Shown piece after piece: positions 1-10,010 of a stretch of 64,000 nt of DNA. Numbering within the stretch: position 1 is the stretch's first letter; each line of letters begins with the position of its first letter. Both the position numbers and the translations under genes were made by a program. Origin of the DNA: Phalacrocorax aristotelis (lineage: Eukaryota > Chordata > Aves > Suliformes > Phalacrocoracidae); NCBI RefSeq assembly GCF_949628215.1, contig NC_134279.1, positions 63,533,766-63,597,765 of the forward strand, given 5' to 3'. Under the pieces are notes generated by a model that made no database searches, was not told the origin of the DNA, and saw only the letters and a list, made by a program, of their open reading frames with translations.

Positions 1-560
1 GCGGCGTCCGGAAGGAAAGCGGTGCCTCACAGAAGAGTTCCTCACCGCCGACGGTGACTCGAGAGGGACAGCGTGCCGCACGGCGTGGCGCGGACCCCGC
101 CGCCCCCTCGGAGCTTGGCCCAGGCGGCCCCACGCTGCCGAGACGGCCCCGGTGGTGCCTTCAGCTGGCGCCTCTCCCCGGGCACCTGGCAGGCTTCCTC
201 GGGTCTGCGGGCCGTGGCCGTCTTGGGCTGGATAACGGTCAACTAAGGCTCCGGCAAACACCTCACGCCCCGCTTCTGTTTCCTAAATAAGCGTTTATGT
301 TGTGTCACTGCTGGAAAGGAACTCGGAAATAAGTGTAAGGGAAGCCTACGTGCGGGTCTTGGCCTTCGGCCGGGCAGCCCACGTGCCAGCAGCTGGCCAC
401 GCCGGGGTCGGAGGCACCCAAAGGTGCCCAGCCGGCTCCCTCTGCCCTTCGCTTCTGCAGGGCGTGCGGAGAAAAGCGTCCTCCTCCCCGCAGCCTGCGA
501 GATGGCTTCAGCCCTGGGTGCGCGTCCAACCGCTCACCTGGCAGGGGCCGGTTCCTGACA
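1..560. promoter_or_regulatory. CpG island, probable promoter of the minus-strand neighbour (likely TBC1D19)
   Basis: The first 560 bases are GC-rich with many CpG dinucleotides, in sharp contrast to the AT-rich DNA that follows. An ETS-type CCGGAAG lies at 8-14 and a CACGTG E-box at 380-385, both common in housekeeping promoters. No recognisable coding exon is present on either strand; the open frames here are GC-bias artefacts. In human the gene beyond CCKAR, divergent from it, is TBC1D19, a TBC-domain Rab-GAP-like protein. The same order would place the TBC1D19 start here, reading leftwards out of the window. A donor-like GGTGAG on the minus strand (46-41) could end a first exon, but this is weak. 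The CpG island is seen; the gene assignment is inference from synteny. Confidence 0.5.
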
Positions 561-600
561 GCAGCCTTACAAAGGTGTTGGTAGCTGCTGTCACTCGCTA

Positions 601-1945
601 GCTGCCACCTGCCAGGCCAGCTGGACTGTAACCAGCAATGAGGTCTGTCTCAATAACGAGTTAAATAATATCTTACATCATCGTTACTAAAGGCTTAATT
701 AACCTGTCTGGCTTTGTCTTGGAAAGGACTAAGCTTTCTCTTACAGTCAGCTGTTGCACCTCAGCTGAGCTCCTGCAATCAGTAGCTACAAGGCAGCATC
801 TTCTTGAACTGCTTCTCAGCTAGAGGTGGCAGCGAAAGGGCTTCAAACCCAGTTTGGTGCAGACAGATTAGCATAAAAACATCTTTAGCTGTGGTTTATG
901 TGGCTTTGTATTTGTATGATGTAGCAGGATTCATATCATTAAAGCTTGAGAGACAGTTAAAAAAGCTGCTTTTTCAGGCCTGAGGTATCACATCCAGAGG
1001 GTGTGAACAGCAAATTCAACCCCAAGGCTCCTTTCTGTGTGTTTCCTGAGGAATAGTAGCAGTCCTGTAGTCAGGTGAAGTTTTACTGCACTCTTGAATA
1101 TTTTACCTGTGTGCTCAGCATGGTGAGGCATTAATTCAGGCTCAGTACCAGGAGCCAGCACAGCCCTCATTTAAGTAGAGTAGCTGCGTTGCACTACGTA
1201 CATCTCGTTGGTCGATGTAAATGCAAGGAACTTTAATCCACTTAGTCCTTCTGGGAAAATCTATTCCGATGTGCATCAGTAACAGGACCGTGTAATCAAA
1301 TTATCACTCAATAAACTGATTTAAAAATACTAATTTTGAGAACCCCAGAATAATAAATAAGCTAAGAGGGTTCAAGGAGGTAACATGGAAAATCTGATCA
1401 CTGACCTCCAAAGATGAGCATTAATACCCATTTTCAGCTCTGAAGATGGCCATACCTCTGTAAAACAAAGTTTCAAGAGTCTGAAACATCAGGTTGTACC
1501 TTTTTCACTGCTGTAAGCTCTGCAGGTGAGTGATGTAGGTGTGAGGAAATGAAGACAGGTGTCATCAGTTACATTGCTGGAAAAAACAACACAATAGGTA
1601 TAAAAATGCACCCAAACTCATCTCTCTGCAACCTCTTTTGACTTATCTGTGAGCATTTCTGCATAAAATGAAGTTTAAATAAGAATAGTAATAGAAGATC
1701 AGAGATAAAAGTTCTTTAACCAACTGTAGAGAAACCCAAAAAAATCACATATGCTAAATCAAACCAGTGAGGAGAACTCACTTCTCAATTCATAGACAGC
1801 ATGGGGAAATAAAAAGCCCAGTTGTCTACCAATGCCTTGAGTATCTGTTCTGATTTACATCAAGTTACCTGTCAGCTCTGTGCTTACATGCATATATGAA
1901 GCTGGGGGCAACAGTGAGCACATTTTTTTTCTCTGTGTATTGGGA
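601..1945. other. Intergenic, no feature recognised
   Basis: AT-rich unique sequence between the CpG island and the microsatellite. No exon with conserved protein content, no repeat family and no RNA gene was recognised. Confidence 0.6.
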
Positions 1946-1958
1946 GTTCATTAATGAA

Positions 1959-1959
<1 letters not shown>
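1946..1959. repeat. 14-bp perfect palindrome
   Basis: GTTCATTAATGAAC reads the same on both strands and abuts the ATCT microsatellite. Confidence 0.85.
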
Positions 1960-1996
<37 letters not shown>

Positions 1997-2007
1997 GAGA
2001 TAGATAG
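1959..2007. repeat. (ATCT)n microsatellite with inverted tail
   Basis: About nine and a half CTAT units run over 1959-1996 and are followed by GAGATAGATAG (1997-2007), which is complementary to the repeat and could fold back on it. The tract sits at the 5' junction of the CR1 element. Its perfect units suggest it is length-variable. Confidence 0.95.
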
Positions 2008-2039
2008 GCGGACTCAGAACCACGCTTCTGTAGCAGACA

Positions 2040-2732
2040 CCACTGAGAAGGAGGAGGCACCTTGGACCCTGGTGACCCACAAAAGCAGGGCTCTGCCTCA
2101 GCCCCCACCTCCCAGTATCACCACCAACAACAGATTTGTAGCTTTAGCGACTGCAGACACCCACGAGCAAGGTCCACAAGGTGCAACTCTACCAGCAGCA
2201 CAGAATAGATACTGCAAAAAGAAGAGGCGAGTGCTCATAGTGCGTGACTCTGTTAAAAGGCACTGAGGCACCCATGTGCCGCCCTGACAGGGAGTCACAA
2301 GAGGTTTGCTGTCTTCTGGGAGCTAAGATCCGAGACACCACTGAGAGGGTGCCACAACTTGTCAAAAGCACTGATTACTATCCTCTGCTACTCTTCCATG
2401 TGGGCACAAATGACTCTGCAAGCCAGAGTCTGAGCACAACTAAGCAAGACTATAAAGCTCTGGGAAAGCAAATGAAAAATATTGGTGCCCAAGTTATCTT
2501 CTCCTCCATACTAACTGTTGGAGAAAAATGGGCAACTAGAAATAGGCAAATAATACAAATCAACTCCTGGTTATGTGGCTGGTGTCAACGTGAGGGTTTT
2601 GGCTTTCATGACAACGGGATGGTCTTCAACAACCATAGCCTACTAGGCAGGGATGGACTACCCCTGTCTGGAAGGGGCAAGGGAATCTTTGGCAGCAGGC
2701 TGGCAAACTCAGTGAGGAGGGCTTTAAACTGA
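2040..2732 (+). pseudogene. CR1 ORF1 remnant, SGNH/GDSL esterase-like
   Basis: ORF1 of CR1-clade elements encodes an accessory protein with an esterase-like domain of the SGNH hydrolase type. Two frames cover it here: an N-terminal piece to about 2250, then 2244-2732 after a frameshift near 2240-2265. The block III motif HVGTND is clear (about 2399-2416). The block I motif, normally GDS, reads RDS (Gly to Arg, Ser kept). The block V motif, normally DGLH, reads DGLP (about 2654-2665), so the catalytic His is missing. The frame ends naturally at 2730-2732. Family assignment is from motif layout and similarity to CR1 ORF1. The loss of activity is inferred. Confidence 0.85.
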
Positions 2733-2929
2733 GGAACTTGGGGGGAGGGGGACAAACTGGCAATGCTAACGCCATCACACACAATGGGGGAATAAGACAG
2801 GACAACCTGAGCAGTGATAAAGGTGCTGTGCAGCCTCATGCGATGGCAACCAGGGGACCAACCACCTAAAGGATTTGCATGGCTGTAGTGGGTCCTCGTA
2901 CGCCCCTCCGGGGAAACCTGTGTGCCCCA

Positions 2930-5730
2930 GCACCTTTCTGAAATGCCTGTACACCAATGCACGCAGCATGGGGAATAAACAGGAGGAACTAGAGGCTTGT
3001 GTGCTGTCTCAGGGCCATGATCTCACTGCAGTCACAGAGACATGGTGGGATAGCTTGCATGACTGGAATGTGGTCATGGATGGCTACAGGCTTTTCAGGA
3101 AAGACAGACCAGCAAGGCAAGGTGGGGGAGTTGCTCTTTATGTGAGGGACCAACTGGAATGCATCGAGCTCTGCCTTGGAGCAGAAGGAGAATAAGTTGG
3201 GAGTCTGTGGGTAAAAATTAAGAGACACCCAAACATGGGTGACACTGTTGTGGGTGTTTGCTACAGGCCACCTGATCAAGAAGAGGAAGTTGATGAAGCC
3301 TTCTGCAGACAGCTAGAAGTAGCCTCGCAATCACAGGCCCTGGTCCTCATGGGGGACTTCAACCACCCTGATATTTGCTGGAAGAGCAACACAGCGAGCC
3401 ATGCACGATCCAGAAGGTTCCTGCAGAGCATCAAGGACAACTTTTTGATGCAAGTGGTGGAGGAGCCAACGAGGCAAGATGTGCTGCTCGACCTTATCCT
3501 AACAAACAAGGAAGGGCTGGCTGAGGATGTGAGACTTGGGGGTAGCCTTGGCTGCAGAGACCATGAGATGGTCAAGTTTAGGATACTGTGAGGTAGAAGC
3601 AGGGCTATGAGTCAGGTTACAACCTTGGACTTCAAGAGGGCCAACTTTGGCCTCTTCAAAGACCTGCTAGGAGGAATCCCATGGGCTAGGGCTCTGGAAG
3701 GCAGGGGGTTCCAAGAGAGCTGGACAGTATTCAAGGACCACTTCCTCCAAGCTCCAGATCAGGGCATCCCCAGGAGGAAGAAGTCAGGCAGAGGAGCCAG
3801 GAGACCCTCATGGATGAGCAAAGAGCTTCTAGAGAAACTCAAATGGAAGAGGGAGGTTCACAGTATGTGGAAAAAGGGACTGGCCACTTGGGAGGAGTAT
3901 AGGAATGTTGTCAGGATGTGCAGAGATGCAACAAGGAAGGCCAAGGCCCCCTTGGAACTAAATCTGGCAATGCATGTCAAGGATAACAGGATAACAAGAA
4001 GTAAATACATCAGCAGTAAAAGGAAGACTGGGGATACAGTGGGCCAACTGCTGAACAAGGAAGGGGCCCTAGTGATACAGGGTGCAGAGAAGGCAGAGTT
4101 ACTGAATGCCTTCTTTGCTTTGGTCTTTACTGCTAAGGCTGGCCCTCAGGCATCTCAGGCCACAGAGAAGAGAGGACAAATCTAGAGAAAGTAAGACTTA
4201 CCATCGGTTGAGAAGAATTGGTTCAGAGATCACCTATGCAGACTGGATCCTAGCAAATTCATGGGCCCCAATGGGATGCACCCACAAGTGCTGAGGGAGC
4301 TGGTGGATGTTCTTGCTGAGCCACTCTCCATCATTTTTAAAATGTTGTGGAGGACAGGAGAGGTGCCTGAGGACTGGAGGAAAGCAAATGTCACTCCAAT
4401 CTTCAAAAAGGGCAAGAAGGAGGAGCTAGGGAGCTATAGGCCAGTCAGCCTCACCTCCAACACTGGAAAGGTGATAGAGCAGTTCATCCTGGAGGTCATC
4501 TCCAGGCATGTAGAGGACAAGAACATTATCAGAAACAGTCAACATGGATTCACCAAGGGAAGATCATGCTTGACCAACCTGATAGCGTTCTATGATGGTG
4601 TGACTGGCTGGGTCGATGAAGGGAGAGCAGTGATGTTGTTTACCTTGACTTCAGTAAGGTATTCGACACTGTGTCCCATAGCATCCTTGTAGGCAAGCTA
4701 AGGAAGTGTGGGTTAAATGAGAGGACAGTAAGGTGGATTGAGAACTGGCTCAACAACAGAACTCAGAGGGTTGTGATCAATGGGGCAGAGTCTGGATGGA
4801 GGCCTGTCACTAGTGGTGCTCCCCAGGGGTCTGCACTGGGTCCTTTTCAACATATTCATCAAAGACCTGGATGATGGGATAGAGTGTAACCTCAGCAAGT
4901 TCGCTGATGACACCAAGCTGGGAGGAGTGGCTGATACACCAGAAGGCTGTGCCACCATCCAATGAGACCCGGACAGGCTGGAGAGCTGGGCCAAGGGGAA
5001 CCTCATGAAATTCAACAAGAGCAAGTGCAAGGTCCTGCACCTAGGGAGGAGCAACCCCAGGCACCAGTACAGGCTGGGGGCGGAACTACTGGAAAGTAGC
5101 TCTGTTGAGTGCTGGGAGTGTCGGTGGACAGCAGGTTGATCCTGAGCCAGCAACGTGCCCTTGTGGCCAAGAAGGCCAACGATATCCTGGGCTGCATTAA
5201 AAGGAGTGTGGCCAGCAGGTCGAGGGAGGTTATCCTCCCCCTCTACTCTGCCCTAGTGAGACCACATTTAGAGTACTGTGTCCAGTTTTGGGCCCCCCAG
5301 TTTAAGAAGGATGTGGAACTCCTTGAGCAAGTCCAGTGGAGAGCTACCAAGATGATCAGGGGACTGGAGCATGTCCCATATGAGGAAACACTGAAAGACT
5401 TGGGTTTGTTTAGCCTGGAGAAGAGAAGACTGAGGGGGGATTTCATCAATACCTATAAATATCTAAAGGGTGGGTGTCAGGATGATGTGACAAGGCTCTT
5501 TTCAGTGGTGCCCAATGACAGAACAAGGGGCGATGGGCACACAGGAAGTTCCACCTCAATATGAGAAAAAACATCTTTCCTGCGAGGGTGCCAAAGCAGT
5601 GGAACAGGCTGCCCAGGGAGGCTGTGAATTCTCCTTCCCTGGAGACATGCAAAACGCGCCTGGACATGGTCCTGTGCCCCCTGCTCTGGGTATGCCTGCT
5701 CAAGCAGGGGTGTTGGACAAGATGATCTGA
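2930..5730 (+). pseudogene. CR1 ORF2 remnant: AP endonuclease and reverse transcriptase, broken
   Basis: ORF2 normally makes the protein that nicks target DNA and copies the RNA by target-primed reverse transcription. The endonuclease shows TETWW (3034-3048), GDFNHPDICW starting at 3352, DLILTN, and DHE starting at 3559. The residue before DH is Arg where family members usually have Ser. The reverse transcriptase shows GPNGMHP (about 4264), YRPVSLTS (about 4435) and the FADD metal-binding motif at 4900-4911. Lesions include in-frame stops at 3193-3195 and 3589-3591, a one-base loss near 4631 just before the first catalytic Asp motif, and a small deletion near 4843 after SGAPQG. The C-terminal domain continues in other frames (5109-5564, then to about 5730). 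Confidence 0.92.
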
Positions 5731-7724
5731 AGAGGTCCCTTCCAATCCCTACCATTCTGTGATTCTGTGATAAATATTTGCCTACGTTCCCAACTGAACA
5801 AGCATATGAATTGTAATAGCTTTGTATGCTAATTCGTAATAAAATTCTGCAAAGAGTTCACGTGGAGGCAGTAACAGTTCTGTTGGTTTGGTGGGTTTTT
5901 TTCTGTTGAGGAGGATCATTTGTTTGTGTAGGAACTTGACCTGCTAAGACAAGCACATGCAGAAAACAAGGGCATGACGCTAACTTCTGCAGCTCAGTGT
6001 CTGTAAGTCCAAGGTTTTACATTGCAGCTGCAAGTATGAGAGGAAGCCGTACCCCCTTGCCTGACGTAGTCCTCAGTAGTGTCTTATCCAGCTTTTGAGA
6101 GAACTTTTGGACTGCTACCGGGATGGCAATCTTACATCACATTTGGTGAGCATGTCACTTACCAGGACTGCTTGAGATGTGGGGACTCAGAGGCTGCGCA
6201 TGTTCCTACTGGTAGCATAGCACTGTGTCTGGCTGTTTTCCATGCTGTGATCTGCAGGCACCATGTCCAGCCAGATGGCAGGTTGTGGAGCAGGACAGAA
6301 GCCACGGCACCTTGCTGGCTAGAAGTGTGAGTTCCCCTACTCCTGGGGAATGTGGGAAAACGATACATCAGGAGAGTTTCATGTGCAATGCATAAGACTT
6401 TGCAGGTCTGCAAAAGCCATCCTTATCTACTATAGGTCAGCAAAACAGGAGAAAAAGCTAACGTCAGCTGCAGATGAGTAATTTCCTGCATTTGACTACC
6501 TGCACTCCAAATCTGCCTTGGTTGCCCTCCACGTGCACATCTGTCACTCTTCACTCCCTGTTTTTCCAGGCTATTTACAGTCTGGTTTCCTTCGTCCTAT
6601 ACGCTGAGTTTCTCTCTGGTCAGTTATGTCTCCACTATGGGTAGGAAAACTCAATTCCTGTAAACGCCAATCAAAGCTAAAAAGCAAGGCTTTACAAAGA
6701 AATCTTTACAGCATCTCACTGAGTGCTGTTAACTGCTTCTTCGGTATCCTTACCATATCCAGTTAAGAAATCTCACACTTAAGTGCGTGCTTCTTTTTTG
6801 TTTCCTTACAAGGCGCTTACTGCACAGCAGCTTGAGAAATACAGGGTCATTGTTAAAAAATATCACTTAAATAACAGGCACTGGCAGAAATCCCAACCAA
6901 CTCTCTAGCCTCTCCCCCTGGTATCACATGACTGGTTTAACTTGGTTCATGTGATAAGTGTTTGACACTTACTGCTTTTTCATTGTGATTTATTTTTAAA
7001 TTGCAAGTAAGCAACTGCAGTACAGTCAGTGTAGAATGGTTTTATGATGTCCAGTACCACATAGCAAAGCTAGCTTGCTGGTTTTATCAGAAGGTTTGGT
7101 GTAGGTGTCATTGTTTTTCTATTGTTTTTTTTCTTTTTTTTGTGTGTGGTCTTATCTCTCCATCTCTGTCCTACATCTCTGAACACCAACTCTCTTCCCC
7201 CTCATCTCCTTTTACAGCTGCAGTGCTCTACAATGTCATACCTTTCTTTACTGTTTTTTTGTGAAAGTTACTGCAGTTAGTGATAACTGATACCAGTATC
7301 CCAGGTGTTTTGTATTTACCTGCCACCGCAGGTCTAGAAAACATTGAGAATTTGGCAAGGGAAAGTAAAAATTACATAGCCAGTATCTGAAATATTTCAC
7401 CCATATTCTCTCCCTCTTTCCCCTGGTGGGTTTTAGATTTAGAAGAGGAGAGGATATGAATGAAGCAACAGATACATCATACTGTCATTTTTAAGGCCAC
7501 ATGAGACAAAGTATGTTTTAATGCTTCCAAATGATTCTGAAGACCAGTTTATTTCCTGGGGTGTAAAAGCAGGCAAACCATTCAAAGGAAGCATTGAGTG
7601 CCTGGAACCTTTACTTTTTTTCCCCACAACTGCATTAGTTGCCCTAATAACCAGGACTGTCAGCAGGTTTCACCAAAGGAGGCAGTTGCATTGTATAACA
7701 GAGTAAAGGGTGAGGGAGGTCAGC

Positions 7725-7762
7725 AAAATCCCAGCAGTCCCAATCCCAAAATCCCAGCAGTC
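7725..7762 (+). repeat. 15-bp direct repeat, period 23
   Basis: AAAATCCCAGCAGTC occurs perfectly at 7725-7739 and 7748-7762. A degenerate third copy (AAAAGCCCAGCAC) follows at about 7766. Confidence 0.85.
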
Positions 7763-7904
7763 AACAAAAGCCCAGCACTTTCAAGCTCTTTCCCTAAAGC
7801 AATTTGCAACACTCATGCTGCCCTCATCCCACCTTCATCTTTCATTCTCTTGCTGGTAGAAATGCCAAGCCATGAAGTCTCCTCTTAGGGCTGGTTTCTC
7901 TGCT

Positions 7905-7937
7905 GGGGGAATGGGGCTGGGGAGGGGCTGGAGGGGG
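7905..7937 (+). other. Potential G-quadruplex tract
   Basis: Five runs of four or five G (7905-7909, 7913-7916, 7919-7922, 7924-7927, 7933-7937) are separated by loops of 1-5 bases, which fits the canonical intramolecular G4 pattern. Whether it folds in cells is unknown. Confidence 0.7.
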
Positions 7938-8308
7938 AAGACTGCGCCTTTAACTGTGCTGAGGGTGGGTGCATTCATGCAGTCAGTGCTGGCAGGGTAA
8001 GGGAATGAGTTATGGCTGGGAATAGGGCTAAGCATGCAACCATTGTCACTTACTACTGTAGAAAAGCGACTTATTTTTCCTTGACATCCTGAGTAATAGG
8101 GAGTTAATGCTGTCCTGGGGGGAGCTAAACATTGCATTCACCCTGATAACATCTCACAGATGTTGTGTATATCTCCAAAATCCCTTTTTTTTCTGTTATA
8201 TGAGACACTGCCTGGAGAATGACAGTGTGTGCACTCCCCAGTGGCAGACTGGGTCACGTGTAAGGATGGCTGTGTCCCAGCCAACAAGTGCCACAGAAAT
8301 CCAGGTTT

Positions 8309-8338
8309 AAAAACAAACAAACAAACAAACAAACAAAT
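8309..8338 (+). repeat. (AAAC)n microsatellite
   Basis: About seven tandem AAAC units, ending in AAAT. Confidence 0.95.
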
Positions 8339-9179
8339 AAGCAACATTATTTTCCTGCCAAAACAAAGGGATAAGACATTAAAGAAGAAAAAAAACCCAA
8401 CCAGCCATAAAAACCACACATACCCTTATGTCCCCACAGACCCTGCAAATTTGCCTTCCTTCAGACAGGAGAGCATGGCATGTTTATCTCCTTTCAGGCA
8501 AACTGGATTTTTTTTGGGGGGGTGGTATTTTTATGACTAAAAAGCTGCTCTTGTCCAGACCTTCGTTTCTTCTTTCTCCACTCAGAACCATTTTAAGTCA
8601 CAAGGGTTTCAAATCCATAACCCAGAACCTCCATCTCAAGTCATCTGCAGAACTTCACCAGTGAACCGAAGCATCGGGTTCAAACAGCTACTCTCTGGAT
8701 TTCTCATCCAAGCAGGTTCTTTAAGAGAAGAACATATTCAGTCCTTTGCTCAGCATGCTCACTCTTTGTATTAGACTAATGTATATTAAACTTTAATCTC
8801 AGTTACGGGCTAATCCTGCAAGATTACCTTTGTAATATCCACTGGTTTCCTTGTGTAATCAGAACCACAATATATTGTTGTAGCTGATAGCAGTGTTGTA
8901 GCAAATACTAAAAATGCAAGAAAAGGAAATTTCTGTTAGTGACTCGCCGTCATCAATTTTAAGCTCTATTTAAATTACTGCCCGAAGTGTTACGGTGTAT
9001 ATTTTAGCAAGTTTCAATATTTTGTGAAAATAATCAGCTCCCATGGAGTCATGAGAGTTTTTGCCCAAATACCACTGGTGCAATATGAAGAATGTAGGAA
9101 GCTTAGATGATGTATCTTCACTTAATCAGGGCACAAAACATCTCTTACTGCAGACTATTGTTCATGAGAAATAATATAT

Positions 9180-9610
9180 TTTATCTAACATGCAGCTGAA
9201 CTTGAGAGCTAGGCTTGACTACCAATGACGTCAGGGATTAGCGGTTTGATTTTAGGAGTTTCACATTGCTTCAGGGCTTGATTTTAGGTAATTTCCTACC
9301 AGGCCTTGGCTTTAGATAACTATAAGTGTCCCTAGAGAGGATGATGTATCTCAAGTCATAATACCTATCACTGGTATTTTTAATGTCATTGCTGAGTCAT
9401 AGCAGCAGCTGTGAGCTATCAGGCATGTAAAACAAATAACATGCACAAAGTCCCTAATTTTTCTAATATGATTAGTTTTAGTCCATTTTTCATGTGTTTG
9501 GTTATTAATCAAGTGATGTGGGCTTTAGCAGTAACATATCTTCTAGTTCATAAAATTCCCGTGTGTACAATTACCATGACTATTAAGATATAATTATGCA
9601 AATGTAGGAT
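9180..9610. promoter_or_regulatory. Candidate regulatory stretch with CRE, AP-1/Maf and octamer motifs
   Basis: A perfect palindromic CRE, TGACGTCA, lies at 9226-9233. TGCTGAGTCA (AP-1, Maf half-site) lies at 9390-9399, and the octamer ATGCAAAT at 9596-9603. Two copies of TTGATTTTAGG lie near 9246 and 9280. The region is non-coding and about 15 kb upstream of CCKAR. The motifs are seen; enhancer function is only inferred. Confidence 0.3.
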
Positions 9611-9908
9611 TTCTTGGGCATAAAATAAAAATGGAGTCAATTGATTTAGATCCATTTCGAAGAAAAACACATGCTGAATCACAAATAAAGTTTATACACT
9701 GAGTAGTAGATGCACTTCATACATTATATATATTTTAGATCTTAAATATTAAATATTTTAAATAAGTTTAAAAATATCTTTAAAAATGTGTGTGGTGGAG
9801 TTCTATACCTACTATTAAAAATATATAAAACTCTGATTTTCTATTTATTTATTATGCAGTATTGAGTATTACTCCACTGAAATAGCTTCTTGGTACCATA
9901 TCCTACTT

Positions 9909-10010
9909 AGAATAGAATCATGGAATCATTTAGGTGGGGAAAGACCTTTAAGATCATTGAGTCCAACTGTAAATGTAACACTGCCAAGTCTACCACTAAA
10001 CCACGTCCCT
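9909..10010 (-). mobile_element. CR1 3'-end fragment, minus strand
   Basis: Read on the minus strand, this stretch matches the 3' end of a CR1 subfamily: the TTGGACT..GATGATCTTAAAGG block followed by the repeated ATTCTATG-like terminus (about 9909-9925). Only about 100 bp of a heavily 5'-truncated insertion remains. It is a different subfamily from the long copy at 2008-5772. Confidence 0.85.

Larger units (their letters stand above)
2008..5772 (+). mobile_element. CR1 LINE, nearly complete but 5'-truncated and inactive
   Basis: This is a non-LTR retrotransposon of the CR1 clade, about 3.77 kb long (full-length CR1 is about 4.5 kb). It carries remains of ORF1 (esterase type, 2040-2732) and ORF2 (endonuclease plus reverse transcriptase, about 2930-5730). 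It ends at the typical CR1 3' terminus, a short direct repeat of ATTCTGTG (about 5753-5770) instead of a poly-A tail. Several frameshifts and stops break both ORFs, so the copy cannot move by itself. The 5' edge is set by where similarity to CR1 ORF1 begins, next to the microsatellite, and is approximate. No target-site duplication was found, as is usual for CR1. Confidence 0.95.
5773..9904. other. Intergenic with small low-complexity tracts
   Basis: No coding exon recognised. It holds a 15-bp duplicated motif, a G-run tract, an AAAC microsatellite and motif-bearing AT-rich DNA, each listed separately. Confidence 0.6.

Noticed and set aside
302-601. 99-codon frame in the CpG island
   Set aside because: GC-rich DNA has few stop codons; the translation resembles no known protein and an opposite-strand frame overlaps it.
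8309-8338. Regular short repeat considered as a CRISPR-like array
   Set aside because: It is a simple AAAC microsatellite with no spacers, in a vertebrate genome.
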